DNA from: Pleurodeles waltl | Taxonomy: Eukaryota > Chordata > Amphibia > Caudata > Salamandridae | DNA: 64,000 nucleotides | Reading direction: 5' to 3' | NCBI RefSeq assembly: GCF_031143425.1 | Contig: NC_090450.1 | Coordinates: 220,731,442-220,795,441 of the forward strand | In this document: positions 1 to 12,198 of the stretch, in pieces | Position numbering within the stretch: position 1 is the first letter of the stretch | How the letters are laid out: every line of letters begins with the position of its first letter | Program-made: the position numbers and the translations under genes | The notes under the pieces: model-generated | Databases searched by the model: none | What the model saw: the letters and a program-made list of their open reading frames with translations, nothing else | Told to the model about the DNA's origin: nothing

Positions 1-3
1 ATC

Positions 4-113
4 CAATTGATTTGTTGCCAGGAGAGTTTTATTGCTTCTATCCAAAGAAGTATAAAAAGGCACTTCTCTGGATAGAAGCAATAAAACTCTCCTGGAGTGC
101 AACAAATCAATTG
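4..113. repeat. Foldback hairpin (inverted repeat)
   Basis: Two arms of about 50 bp (4-51 and 60-113) are reverse complements except for a 4-base gap and one mismatch, around a loop of about 9 bases. Both outer tips read CAATTGATTTGTTG when viewed inward. Nothing coding is present. It could be a tiny foldback MITE or the palindromic end of a larger element that begins left of the window. Confidence 0.85.
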
Positions 114-136
114 TTTGACAATTGTTGGTTTTGGAG

Positions 137-258
<122 letters not shown>

Positions 259-262
259 GTGG

Positions 263-857
263 TGTTGTGGAATCGCATTTTTCCAGGGACTCATTTTGGG
301 CCTGTTATACCCAAAGACAACTAGGCCTGTTTATTTTGAACAACTCTTGACCAACATGAAATATAGTTACTGCTATATTTTACTGTTGCTTGGAACGCAT
401 TATGTTGCAAGGCTTGCTATTAGAACAACCACCATAAAATATCATTCCATGCTAGCTGAAGCAATATTTCTTTCAGAAAGTTCCATCCTGTGTACATATT
501 GTTTTCAGTTCTGTATAAAAATGTATCACGCGATATTAGACACGTAGGACATATTATGTAATTTCCTTGTTTATGCTTTAGTTATATATGGTGCGTTATG
601 AAGAATTAACGGCAACACCTTTAGCAATGTTGAAGAAATGATCATACGTCAATGTCAAGAACCAATTAAATGTACAAACTTCTTTGTAGTTAGATAGTAT
701 AAAAGATCATGTATTATTTTCTTCTTCAGACTGTTTGGGTTTTATCTCCTAGGCTGTTCAGTCTCCAAGTACACGTAATAAATTATTTTATCTCTAAACT
801 CAAGAGCAGACTGGTCTTTGGTTTCTGAGCTGACCTGAGTTAATTCTGGCTTCAACA
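263..857 (+). mobile_element. Probable solo LTR of a retrovirus-like element
   Basis: The segment begins TGTTG and ends CAACA, the inverted TG...CA tips of an LTR. It has a TATA box (TATAAAAG, 698-705) followed 79 bp downstream by AATAAA (777-782), the spacing expected for U3-R-U5. The flanking 4 bp are GTGG on the left and GTGT on the right, an imperfect target duplication. No internal retroviral region adjoins it, so it is read as a solo LTR. The left boundary, next to the TA tract, is the least certain part. Confidence 0.55.
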
Positions 858-879
858 GTGTAACCAATATATTCACTTA

Positions 880-1030
880 AAGGTTACAGGGATGCTATAG
901 TTAGGCTCATATTTTAAACGTACCAAACCATAGAAATTTACCAGTAATAGTTAAAGTTATCTCAAGTAACTATGACTCGTGCTCTAAGGTAACTATAGCT
1001 CGTGCTCTCGCCATGCAGATTTTTTGTCAA
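880..1030. repeat. Left arm of a spaced inverted repeat
   Basis: The stretch containing TTACAGGGATG...TTTTAAACGTAC recurs in reverse complement at about 3165-3350, where GTACGTTTAAAA leads to CATCCCTGTAACC. The two arms bracket about 2.1 kb of other repeats. A short part of the right arm is tandemly duplicated (about 3243-3283 and 3305-3349). No protein is visible between the arms, so this may be a composite non-autonomous element or two independent insertions facing each other. Confidence 0.55.
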
Positions 1031-1204
1031 AAATTGTACTGCAAGCTTTACATTGATATTATCAATGATGTTATTAAAGATGTTGTGCGTGCTGTAATTT
1101 AATAAGCAGTTAATGTTTTGGGTGTGAGTTATAGTTACCTTTGGTCACAAGTTATAGTTACCTGATATGCATTTTTGACCTTTTATGAGCTATCTGGTAA
1201 CATA

Positions 1205-2390
1205 TGTATTTATTTATTGATTTATTTATTTTTATTTACGAAAATGCCCCTTACGGGCTATCTGGCACTGGGGGGTTAGCCTCAAGGCTTTCCTTGTCAT
1301 GACGTTGCTTCAGCAAGCAATGACCTGCTTTTAACAGCAGCTCCCTGCTTGCTGAAGCAAACTGTTCATCTCTGTTCCCTACACAAATGCAGGGGACAGA
1401 GATGAAAGCTTCATTTTTTTGATAACTGGACCTACTTTGCAGGCCCCACTTTCAAAAAGTTGAGTATTTGCTGTGGCATAGCTGCATCTTCAAAGCTGAG
1501 GCCAAGCCACAGTTAACAGCTATGTCCCGGGGGTGGGCACCCCAGGACACAGCTGGAGCCGACCCAGGCGGTCCCCAGGACCATCAGTGTTCCTTTGAGG
1601 GGGCCCCACCCTCCAACATGGAGATAGCCGTAAGAAGGTGGCAGTCACCGGGGCTAATGGGGGTCCTTTACTTATTTTTATTGCCTGTCCCATGGAGGTG
1701 GTGGTCCCCGGGGGTGAAATGGGGCTGTGCGCCACATTTACAAATTTAGAAAGTGCCCTGTGAGTGTGGTGGTCCACGGGGCTGTGGTGGGGCTGTGTGG
1801 CCCCCCCAGCAACAAATTTAGAAAGTGCCCCATTGAGTTGGTGCTCCCCAGGACTAAGGGGGTCTGAAACGGGTCTTGGGACTCTGGCTCAGGCCTAGTC
1901 CCAAGATGGCTTCAACACTTCCTGGTTCGAAGATTTGGCAGCCTATCAGAGCTGTGCATTTTACTTTTCAAGCTCATCTTTTTTCATTAACACTTTGTGG
2001 CCAGAGATATAAAAATTTGGATTTACCTAAATTTCTCCAAAGCTACTGAATGAATTTATACTAAATAAGCGAAAGTGTAATCTGCTTACCAACAGATAGC
2101 TTTTTGACAAATTCATCTTAATTCCAACCAGTGGTTTGGGCTCTAGATGTTTTTGAAGGTCCAATAGGAAGTAACCTGGGAAACCCAATGTTTTTTACCC
2201 CCCCCTTTTTCTCAGCCCCCGCTTGACGTATCTCCCCAAAACTATTCATGCAGAATAAGAATCACTGTAACACTTTTTTGGGGAAAATTTCCTGAGGATT
2301 TGTAAAATGGTACCAAAGATTTAGGCAAGTCAAAAAACACTTTCCATGGAAACATAGTCCTAACTATAACTATCTACTGGCTACCCCCAC
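1205..2390 (+). repeat. Unclassified dispersed repeat, copy 1
   Basis: An AT-rich start leads to AATGCCCCTTACGGGCTATCTGGCACTG, a GC-rich middle with repeated GGTGGTCCCCGGGG-type blocks, and an AT-rich end with a conserved stretch about an untranslated 'CTACTGAATGAATTTATAC' segment, ending CCTAACTATAACTA. The same order of blocks recurs at 4050-5345 and, inverted, at 15180-16000. Open frames here are GC-rich shadows without protein features. The class of repeat is unknown. Confidence 0.6.
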
Positions 2391-2391
2391 T

Positions 2392-2395
<4 letters not shown>

Positions 2396-2469
<74 letters not shown>
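2396..2469. repeat. (TA)n microsatellite
   Basis: About 74 bp of pure TA directly at the right end of the preceding dispersed repeat. Confidence 0.97.
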
Positions 2470-2470
<1 letters not shown>

Positions 2471-2873
2471 CCACCCAACTCTTTGCTGTTTATGGCCCTT
2501 TGACTGTGAGCAGTGGGAGTTGGCTGCAGCCTCTCTGGGTGTAAGAAAAGGTGTGAGAGGGTGCACTTGGGGTTGAGAGTGGCTGTCAGATTGTCTGTCT
2601 GTGTGTGAGAGTGCATACATCAGTGTTTTAGTGAGTGTGTCAATGTATGCGTGGGTCTGATAGGGTGCATCAAGGTGTCAATGGGTCTGTGAGTGAGTGT
2701 GTCACAGTCTGAGTGGGTGTGTAACTGTTTCAGTGGGTTGGTGAGTGTGTGTGAGGGTCTGACTAGGTTGTGAGTGGGTGCACAAAGGTCTGTGTGGGTC
2801 TGTGAGAGGGGGCGTGAGTGTCTGAGTGGGTGTGTGAGTGGAAGAAAGACTGAAAAAGAGAGAGAGAGAGAGC

Positions 2874-2904
<31 letters not shown>

Positions 2905-2960
2905 TTGGAGGGTCAGAGATAAAGAGTTTTTTAGGCTTTGCTATATGACATACTTAGAAT
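2470..2960. repeat. Degenerate GTG-rich repeat module, copy 1, with (GA)n
   Basis: Short imperfect repeats of the type GTCTGTGAGTGGGTG fill about 2550-2850 and end in a GA microsatellite (2857-2899). The order of words (GGCTGTCAGATTGTCTGTCTG, then CATACATCAG, then AGTGTGTCAATGT) is repeated with divergence at about 3530-4000, so this is a duplicated module and not random simple sequence. Confidence 0.6.
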
Positions 2961-3044
2961 AAGATATTTCTGGACAGACTAAAAAAAAATGAATTTGTCA
3001 TTTAAAAAGACGGATATTATCTCTCAGTAGGAGTGTTAAAGAAA

Positions 3045-3115
3045 TGAGACTGGGTGGACTCGAACCCTCAATGCTCACTGTGAAGGTCTCTGACCTTCAA
3101 ACTGAGACATTCGTT
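3045..3115 (-). repeat. tRNA-like sequence, probable SINE head remnant
   Basis: On the minus strand a B-box-like GGTTCGAGTCC is preceded at tRNA-like spacing by GTCTCAGTTTGAAGG, which resembles a weak A box. The acceptor stem is not convincing and there is no obvious CCA end, so this is more likely a decayed tRNA-derived SINE or tRNA pseudogene than a working tRNA gene. Confidence 0.35.
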
Positions 3116-3164
3116 TTTTTTTTGCTTTTTTTTTAATGGTTTCCCTTTATGGGCTATAGTTAGT

Positions 3165-3350
3165 GAGTTATAGTTAGTTGAGATAACTATAACTAGAACT
3201 GGCGAATTTCTAAGGTTTTGTACGTTTAAAATGTTAAAACTCTAACATCCCTGTAACCTTTGTTTTTTCCAGTGAATTTCTGTTTTTTTTATTCTATTTC
3301 CTAACTATAACATCCCTGTAATCTTTGTTTTTTTTCAGTGAATTTCTATG
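3165..3350. repeat. Right arm of spaced inverted repeat
   Basis: Reverse complement of the 880-1030 segment. A word of about 40 bp (CATCCCTGTAACCTTTGTTT through CAGTGAATTTCT) occurs twice in tandem at about 3243-3283 and 3305-3349. No gene. Confidence 0.55.
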
Positions 3351-3529
3351 TTTTTTGTAACATGCAGTAATTTCCATTACTATATGTTAATCCAACCATC
3401 TCCTGCGGCCAGGCCCTGTGGCCAACTCCCTATAAGCACCCAACCTTACACATTGCAAGGCCTTCACTTTCATTCTTGTGCACCAGAGGATGTCCGCAAG
3501 GGCTGGCCTGCAGCCAGATTCTGCAGCCA

Positions 3530-4000
3530 ACCTGCCTAACCACCCAACCCCATGCTGCGCATTGCCCTTCGGCCGTGCATGGCAGCAGTTGTCCACGGCC
3601 TCTGTGGGTGTGTCAATAGTTGCGAGAGGATGTATCTGGGGATGAAAGTGGCTGTCATATTGTCTGTTTGTCTGTCTGGGTGTGAAAGTACATACATCAG
3701 AGTTTTAGTGGGCACATCAATGTGTGTTTAGATCTGTGAATGGGTGCATGAGGGTGTCAGTGGGTCTGTGACAGTCTGAGTGAGTGTGTGGGTGTGTAAC
3801 ATTCTGAGTGGGTCTGAGTGGGTGCGTGAGGGTCTGACTGGGGCAGTGAGTAAAGGCAAGAGGGTCTGAGGGGGTGTGTGAGTGGGTCTTTCAGTGGGTG
3901 CAGAAGTGTCTGAGTGGGTGTGTGAGAACTGATTGAAAGAGAGATGGAGAGAGTGAAAGGAAGTTAGAGGGAGAGAGATAGAGTTTTGAGGCCTTATGGG
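3530..4000. repeat. Degenerate GTG-rich repeat module, copy 2
   Basis: Diverged second copy of the module at 2470-2960, with the same order of words, ending in GA-rich sequence. It is followed at 4050 by the second copy of the dispersed repeat. In the first pair the order is reversed (dispersed repeat, then module). Confidence 0.55.
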
Positions 4001-4049
4001 CTTTCTGAGATCATGAGGAAGCCCTTATGGGCTCCCCTGTGATCCTTCT

Positions 4050-5345
4050 GTATCTTTTTTTTTTTAAAATATTTTTCTTATTTCTATTAAAATGCCCTTA
4101 CGGGTTACCTGCTACTGCAGGGGAAGTCTTAAGGCTTTCCCTGCAGTGCCACTGCTTCAGCAAGCACAGAGCTGATTTGACAGCAGCTCCACGCTTGCTG
4201 AAGCATTTCATATCTGGCATAGCTAGAAACTCTGCTGTTTGACAGCAGGACCTGCTTTAAAGGTCCCGCTGTCAAACACCAGTGTGTTTGCTGTGGCTTG
4301 GCTGCAGCCCTGCAGGCAAGCCACAGCAAACAGCTATGTCCTGGGGGTGGGCATCCCGGGACAGAGCAGAAGCTGGCCCCAGGGGGTGGCAGTTCCCAGA
4401 GCCATCAGTGACTTCACGAGGGGGGACCTCGCTGCCCCCCTCCAACAAGTACTTAGACCCAGGGAGGTGGTTGTCCCCAGGACGTGGGGGTCCCACCATT
4501 TTTCTTTTTTTGAACATTTGCCCCAGGGGTGGTGGGCCCTGGTGCCTCGGAGGGGTTGCGAGGCCCCCTGCTATGAATACAGTGTTGCCCCGGGGGTGGT
4601 GGTTCCCAGGGCAGTGAGGAGGCCGCCTGGCCCCCTGCAAAGAAAATGCACTGTGCCCTGGGGGTGGTGGTCCCCGGGGCAGCAGGGGTCAGTGCGCCCC
4701 TCCTCCAATGAGAATTCTCCCAGGGGGTTTTGGTCCACAGGGAGTGGGGGTCCCAAAGGGACACTGTTTCTTTTTTTAAATATTTGCCCAAGGGAGTGGT
4801 GGTCCCCATGGCAAAGGGGGCCACAGGCGCCCGCATTACTTACATTTATCATCCCGGGATTGGTGTTCCCTGGAGCGCTGGGGTGTCACAGGCCCCCCCA
4901 CATTAATCACGTTTATCACCCAGGGGGTGGTGGTCCCCGGGGGAGCAGGAGGGGGCAGCATAGACTCCCTTGCTGACATGTTGGCAGCCAATGAGACAGA
5001 AGCTCGGGGACAGCTGAATCCGCGTCGCTGTATATCTTTAGTTTTTGGCCTTACATTTCTCAAAAACTACTGAATGGATTTGCACCAAATCACAAAAAGC
5101 ATGATTTGCACAACATAATCAAGCTTCATGCCAAATTTGGAATAATTCCATTCAGTGCTTCAAGGTATACGCTTGTCTAAAGGTGCTATGGAAAAATAAC
5201 TTTTCAAGACAGAGGCCTAACTTAGCGAAGTAAAAGTTTTGAAAATTTCGGGAAGATTCATCAGGGGGTGCCAAAGTTATAGGCCAAACAAAAAATTATC
5301 TTTCTATAAAATCTAGGTCCTAACTATAACCGCCGCAAAGTACTA
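4050..5345 (+). repeat. Unclassified dispersed repeat, copy 2
   Basis: It opens like copy 1 (AAAATGCCCTTACGGGTTACCTG). Between about 4430 and 4960 there is a tandem-like series of GC-rich blocks built on GGGGGTGGTGGTCCCCGGGG spaced about 60-110 bp apart. The AT-rich tail contains CTACTGAATGGATTTGCACC and ends CCTAACTATAACC. Frames of up to 245 codons exist on both strands, but they are by-products of the GC-rich blocks and have no domain. Confidence 0.6.
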
Positions 5346-7692
5346 TATATGTATGTATATATGTAAATATCACTCTGCACCCCATATAAAGCAAACACCA
5401 TGAAAAATAAAACATTTACATTTTATAAAATGTAATTAAAAATGTAAAAAATATAACAAGATGTTGTTAATACATAAAAAGTAACAATTACTTTAAAAAA
5501 TACTATCCATTAAAAACCCATTTAAACCCCCAACACTCAAAACATTGCAAGTTCAGAATTTATTGAAAAAAAAGTTTAAATGTTAACCAAAACATTCTAA
5601 AAACTCTGTCAAAGGAAATCATAAAAATAAAGAATATTTAAAGTAAAAACAAAATACAACACCTATGAAGAATATTAGAAAGAACATTATTGATGTAGTG
5701 GACCTTTGAAACATATATTATTGTTAAAAAATAGCCTGACCTTTTATACTCAAACATTTGATGTGGGAAATACCCTTTTTGTGTGGTCACTTCCATACTT
5801 TTTTCTCCAGTGCTGATGGTTATCACTCTGAAAGGACACTGTAACCTGCTTACCAGGCCCCATTGCCAGTGCTCCCTCCCTAAATGATGCTGCATGTGAA
5901 TTGGTAACCCTAATTGGCAAGGACTTTTACCCCCTTATAAGTCCCTGGTAAGTGGTACCAGTGGACCCCAGGGCATGGGAGTTAAAGGGGTCACCAGTGC
6001 CTGAAGCACTGATTGTGCCACCCTGAGCGACCCAAGTAAACAGCAGGCTGCATGGGCAGTACAAACTTCTCAAACTCGACTTCGCCCTCACCAATGTAGC
6101 AATGTCAAAGCACTAAGCACTATTTTTATTAAATGTCAGTCACCCCTAAGGTAGACCTCTTGAGCCCAGGAGGCAGGGTTCATTACATTAAAGGTGTGGA
6201 CATATAAGTGTAAGTTTATATGTCGTTTCAGTAGCCTCTTTCCATTAAGGGAAACTATAAGTGTTCAGGGAGCCATTGCCAACATGGGCGGGCACCTGGG
6301 CAACCCAAGGCTGCCAGCCCTCTGTGGTCACACTGAAAAGTGTCATGTTTCGTATCAAAAAACTTGTCTCATCAAATCCATTTTTACTCAAAGTCAGATT
6401 TAATGTAGCAGGCATTCGGGTGGCTCTTTTAGAGATTTTCCACCTAGTTGCCTGAGCCTTTCCTCTGCCCTGGCTGGCAGCCTGCAGCTGCTGCCATGGA
6501 GACAGGAATCTCATCCCTTGCCAGTAGGTGTGAGCACTCCCCGGAGTCAGAAACAAAGGCCTGCCTTGGCTGGAGGTGTCACCTCCATCCCTGGCAGGAT
6601 GGCTAGTTAAGCGGCACATCGGGCAGTGAGTTGCAAAGCTTCCACCAACTGTGATATGCAAGTAGTCTTTTCCCCAGAGAAGGAATAGAGTGTTTTGGGT
6701 ACAAAAGGTAGTACACCCCCCCAGATGTTGTCACCTCAGGGACGGATTAGATGCTGGGGCTATTAGCGCATTGGTTACTTGCACCCACACTTGCAACACC
6801 CCTAAATCTAGGATTTAAGGGGAACTCCTGAAAAGTGCAAAAAGCAAAGGTGCAATAATCTGTTCCTCTACAACTGCATGTCCATGACTCATCCTGGGGC
6901 AGAGACTGGCTTCAAAATAAAGAGGGACCTCAATGCAAGCCAAAGGTAGCTCCAGAACTCCCTTTGTCTGGAGATACGAGTCCCCTGCAGCCCAGAGGAA
7001 AATCACACTCCTGAAACCAAAGAATCTCTGGCCATCGGGCCTGCAGAGGGATCACCCAAAAGTAAATGGTCTAGTGCATTGTGGATAATGTATTCTTGAC
7101 CTCCAGCAAGTTTCAGGCAGCTACTGTTTTTCTCAGGACATTGAAGTAATAGGAAACTGTGCTTGCTACTATCTAAGCTGTTGGTAGCCAGTCCGACTAC
7201 CATTACCTTTGTTTAGCGATGTACCTCGAGGGACTCCTGCAGCATCTTCAGTCTGACACTTTATAGGCACCGTTGTTGAGATTTTGCATCCCCTCCCTCA
7301 CCAGTACCATCCAAGCAGCAAAACCAGCACCCACTGCTCCTATGTTCTGCACCACAGTAAGCCAGGACAAGTCTGCACCGGGCTCTATGAGCTAAGTAAA
7401 GCTCAACTGGCTGCCAGAAGATGGTCCTGGGTCCTGCATCACCTTTCTCACCAGTGGTTTCCACTGAACTCGACCTGCAAGTAACCGAGTGTTACTGGTA
7501 CGTTTCCCCATTGACCTCAATGTTAAAGATTTGCAAGAGTAAAAATTAACTGATTTATTTTTCCTTAAAAAATCCATAGCTGTGGTTATACCCAGGTGAT
7601 CTCTTCATTTTGGTATCTGAAATTATATACAAATCTGCTGCTCTATTTTTACGATTGGTATCAGATTTCTTTTGAATCATGTGAATTACTTA
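5346..7692. other. No gene recognised; unassigned repeat-like DNA
   Basis: AT-rich up to about 5700, then average composition. About 5890-6160 has the words TTATAAGTCCCTGG and CAGGGCATGG, which resemble diverged LTR sequence of the type found at 25.5-28.0 kb, but the match is too weak to place ends. No frame longer than about 140 codons and no protein motif was seen. Confidence 0.5.
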
Positions 7693-8186
7693 GGGCCTCA
7701 TTATGAGGCTGGTGGTCTTGAGACAGCCAGCCCCAGGGTGACTTTAAGACCACTGCACTCCAAGCATCCCGACCTCCACATTACGACCCTTTTGGTCAGA
7801 TTGCCAGGGGACTCTGCCATCACCGCAGGGAACAAGGTTCCCAACAGGCTGACGGCGGACAGACTCGTGGTCAGCAATAGCGACATTGAACTCAGCACGA
7901 TGGGCTGATCATGACTCCTGTTTCCGCGCGCCTTTCCATGGCAGACTCCACCATGGAAAGGCTAGTGGAAACACTGTTCTGCGGGCCACAGGGGGACCCC
8001 TGCACTGCCCATGCCCACCATCCCAGCACCCTCGGAGTACACACTATCTGCTACGGCAGACAGTGTTTATTCATTCCAGTGGAAACCTCATAATGGACCC
8101 AGGGGTAGACCGCCAGCTCCACAGTGGTCTCCTTTCCACAGGCCTGGTGGGCCGACGGCCGGCCTACCAGCCTCGTTGTGAGGTCC
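7693..8186. mobile_element. Harbinger-type MITE (GGGCCTCATTATGAG tips)
   Basis: A 494-bp element. The left tip is GGGCCTCATTATGAGGCTGG and the right tip, read inward, is GGACCTCACAACGAGGCTGG. It is flanked on both sides by TTA (7690-7692 and 8187-8189), the 3-bp target duplication known for PIF/Harbinger. The interior is non-coding. The tips resemble those of the decayed Harbinger ending at 22295. Confidence 0.85.
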
Positions 8187-8189
8187 TTA

Positions 8190-10678
8190 TCATCCATGTT
8201 TCTCAGAAATTCTTAACACATGTTCCTCTAGTAAAGCCTGACCACTCTGTGCTACATTACCAGCACTGAGCTAGGGATTTATTAGTATGAATCTAAAGGA
8301 CCTACTTGGAGTGACATGAAGGTGTTACATATTGAAGCCTAACCAGCCTCCCTGCAATAATGCCCCACTTTCCTACATTTGTTGTAATGAAACCTACCAT
8401 ATAATGACATTGATATTAAGTACCATCACTATTCTGCTATTGATATTATGGATCCTCACCATGAATAGCAAAAATTGGGTGCTGAAGTAGATTTACATAT
8501 GAGAAACTTTGGATATGTAATTTAACCTTGTAAATAGGCCCCTTAGAGTGCAGGCACCTACTAAGCTGCAGCTTTTATAAATATAGCTAAATCCTGATAT
8601 GTAAAGGGTAGAATAATATGTTGGCTCGGCATACCTATGCCAAAGTGCTAAGGTCAACTTAGCCTTAGGTGAAAGAAAGAACGAGGACCACTCTCCTGCT
8701 ATTGATAAGACTTTGTGTTGCCAGAGCTGAGACAAGCTGTTTTCCAAAGGGTTTTAAGAGAGTCAAATCAATGGACACTGTAGTCCTGACAGCAGCAAGT
8801 TCATAAGATTATGCAAGCCCACTGAATGGGTTAAGGAGGCGTTCTCTTGGTGGGATGGGTAAGAGAAAGTGCCTGCAGCATAAATTCATGAATGCTCTCT
8901 GTAGTCTGCCTCGCTTTACCTTGTGGCTCTATCCCCGTTTGTAGAGCAGAGCACTATTTTACAGTGATTTATCCAGACCTTTGGAATGTCCTTTCACAGG
9001 TGGCGTATTACAAGATGAAGGGGCTCCACTGCAGAAGGAAGTGAGGGGCACCAGATTCTTTGCAAATCGCAGATATTTAGAAATTTTTGGTTGAATCGGG
9101 GCTTCCCTAAGGGTGAGGGTGGCTGAACGTAGGGCCTAAGGGGGACTGCATTTGGCCCCTGCTTTTTGAAGGCCTTTATCTCTCCTAGAATAGCAAATCT
9201 GGAAAACTCAATCTTTTCCATTATAAATTTCACCCATTTAGTGCTTTTTAAAAAGGTGTCTGCCACGAAGAGCACAAACTCCTGGACTAGGAAGTCTAGT
9301 TTCAACTAATTATAGGCTGATCATGCATGGCACTATCGCTGTCAAACTGGTTTATGAAGTATGGTAGCACCTATGTGATCTATAGCTGTTAACTCTTGCC
9401 CTAAAGACATTATATAAATACATATATTTGTGGTTACAGAAGGGTTTCTGTGCCTCACCCAACAACCTACGAAATGCCTTGCTAAAACCATGGCTGCGAG
9501 ATTGCAGTCTCCCCCGTATGATATGAGACAGTGCCTGACAATGTCTACCTAGGAAGGCTTTTGAACTCTGTCAACTACATCAGATGTTGAAAGGGGAATC
9601 GATCGTTTGGTGGAGGGGCGGGGAGGATCTGATGCCGGAGGGCCCACCCCGGCTTATGGCAAGGAGCAGTGGCTGGTTGTTAAATGTGAGTGATACCCAG
9701 CTGTTAAACTGATGCAAGGAAATAGGCCAGGCACGGCCTATAAATTTATATTAATTAAACTGTTGATGGAGTCCTTTAACATAGTATCTGGACAAATTAA
9801 ATTGAAGCCCCTCTAACCATAACACTGCTAAAAACAAAAGTACTTGGCCTTTATTAGGTTTTGAGAGGAAAAAAAACAACTCTTTAATTCTAAGGAAGAA
9901 AATAATTTCTGAAAATATCAAGAGTATATAATAGTGTTGAAATATTTTGCAGGGGGGCTGCCCGCCCTTCTTCGGAGAAATTCAAGACATCTTGTGGCAA
10001 GATACTGCCTCTAGACGTCTTGAGGACCCGTGGCGTGGCCTGCACAAGGGGAAATTGGTTGGTGTGGTAAGTGGATTTCGTGGAAGGCAGGTCCTCTAAA
10101 ATGTCCGCGAAGCTTAAACACCGTGACGAGTTAAGCCATTGCTCTGACACGCAGATATTGGTGAAAACTGCAAAGGCAAAGCCAATAAAACTTTATAGCG
10201 TTTCAAGAATATTGCCAATAAGAGCCTCTAGAGAGAACATCTTCACAAGTGAAAGAAGGTTGGCTTTTAATTAAATTGGAAAATGTGCCTACTGGCCTGA
10301 GACTTAGCGCCAGATGTAGCAAAGGTTTTTCCCCATTCTGTGTCTATAGGAAAAAGTGTTGTCCATATGGCCCTTATTTAGTTAGGCGTTTTTTTGTGGT
10401 TACTTCGGTATGCTGTACAGGTCAAAATAAACTTTGAGAATGTTGGATAGCTGGAGCTCCATCAAATGGTGTAAACAGGTGCTATGGTGACAACAGGTGC
10501 CTTAAAATCTAATGGCACTTCTACAGCCAAAGGTGTATTTTAGTGATGAGTGCAGATGACGAGTAAGTCACATTGAATTTTGCACTGTGTCTGTTTTATT
10601 TAACTCTAAATGTAGACGAATAGTTCACTCAAAGCGCTGTACAAGTCCGAATACACGTTCGGAATATTTGGGTATTAA
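8190..10678. other. No gene recognised
   Basis: Mixed AT-leaning sequence without a long frame or recognisable protein. A fragment at about 10309-10330 (GCCAGATGTAGCAAAGG) matches the tip of the MITE that begins at 10679 and is probably a truncated relative. Confidence 0.5.
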
Positions 10679-11324
10679 GGGCCAGATGTAGCAAAACGGC
10701 AATTTGCGACTTGCAAATTGCGAGTCCCTGCGACTCGCAATTTGCAAGTCGCAAATTGCTATGCAGTACGGTGTCTCAGACACCGACTGCGACTCGCTAT
10801 GGGGTCGCAATGACCCACCTCATGAATATTCATGAGGAGGGTCGCAAATTGCGGCCCCATAGCGAGTATAGGCACTCGCTAACATGGAGGCCTGCTGTCG
10901 TCAGCAGACCTCCATGTTCGTCACTGCTTGATCAATAAAGTAGTTTTTTTTTTTTAAGTGTAGCCCGTTTTCCTTACGACTTGGACCACTCCCTGCCCTG
11001 CAAAAATATTTGTGGGTCCAATCACAAACTGGAAGGGGTCCCATGGGGACCCCTTCCAATTTGCGAGTGGGTTACCATCCACTTGAAGTGGATGGTAACT
11101 GCGATGCCATTTGCGACCGCGTACGCGGTCGCAAATGGTATTGCATCCCACTGCGAGTCGCAAATAGGAAGGGAACACCCCTTCCTATTTGCGAGTCGGA
11201 AATGCATTTTGCGAGTCGGTTCCGACTCGCAAAATGCATTTCTGCATAGGAAACTGCGTTTTGCGACTCGCAAACGGCAAATTTTGCCGTTTGCGAGTCG
11301 CAAACAGTTTCTTACATCTGGCCC
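10679..11324. mobile_element. MITE made largely of short palindromes (GGGCCAGATGTAGC tips)
   Basis: A 646-bp element with inverted tips GGGCCAGATGTAGC and, read inward from the right, GGGCCAGATGTAAG. It is flanked by TAA (10676-10678) and CAA (11325-11327), a one-base-decayed Harbinger-type duplication. The interior is packed with variants of TTTGCGAGTCGCAAA. A perfect 32-bp palindrome centred on GCGTACGC lies at 11107-11138. Non-coding. Confidence 0.8.
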
Positions 11325-11327
11325 CAA

Positions 11328-12194
11328 GTGTCCTACTTTGCGAGTGTGCAAGTTTGGAGCATGGTATCAGAAGGCGCCCCAAAAACAGAGTCCATGTCTT
11401 TAGCCCAATCCCTCCACCCACAAAACGGTTCAGAACTGCTGCAATCCAAGTCAGGATAAAGTCTGCATTGTCTTTGACTGTGCAGGGAACATACTGTCCA
11501 GACTCACGTGTTTTAGCTCATAACATAATTCTTCTGTTTGGGACTTCCAAACATTGTTATCCTGATAAAGTAATCCTTGGATGCTTTGAGATCAGGCAGG
11601 AGGCCAGCGCAAGCTTGGGCTGTATATGTTATGCAACCAAGCAGAGATGAGTCATTGTAAAGCACCACGTATGAAATCAAGTCACCTCTTCTCAACGTGT
11701 AACTAAACAAATATGTATTTGTTAATGTCCTCACTGTTTGCTCCTATTGACTTTTATATGTGTGCACATGAGCTCTGCCTATGGTCTCAAACACTTGATT
11801 AATTTCAGATATTACTGTTGAAAAAAGCTAATTGGGCACTCGCTGCAGTAATCTTTATATAGCGCAGTTATAGGTTAAATCCTGCAACGGCTGGCTTCGG
11901 ATTCCAGGGCGGCCAGGGATGGGTGAGCGACAGAGGAGGTAAATCACCTGCAAGCCAGTAAAACACAGGCTAGTTTTACAGATGCAGATGAATACCGCAT
12001 CTTCTGCACTGACCTGCACCGAAATATAAATGTGGAGTTTGGGTCTACTTATTAGCTCTGGCTGCAGGCAGCTTAAACTTTTTGGGCTTATCCAGAACAG
12101 TAAAATTACATGTGTAATTTAACTTAAGCGTAAATGCAAATTTGCTGTTTTTTTGTTATTCAGTTCTGAACGTAGATTTACATGTAAGTGAAGA
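11328..12194. other. No gene recognised
   Basis: Sequence between a MITE and a solo LTR. No frame above about 75 codons apart from those running out of the MITE, and no motif seen. Confidence 0.5.
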
Positions 12195-12198
12195 GGTA

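Noticed and set aside
3045..3115. Functional tRNA gene
   Set aside because: B box is good but the A box and acceptor stem are poor; listed as a tRNA-like remnant.
4239..4976. 245-codon frame on + in a GC-rich repeat
   Set aside because: Composition artefact of GGTGGTCCCCGGGG blocks; overlapping frames are open on the other strand and no domain is visible.
11189..11650. 153-codon frame crossing the end of a MITE
   Set aside because: It runs from palindromic MITE sequence into unrelated flank across the element boundary.
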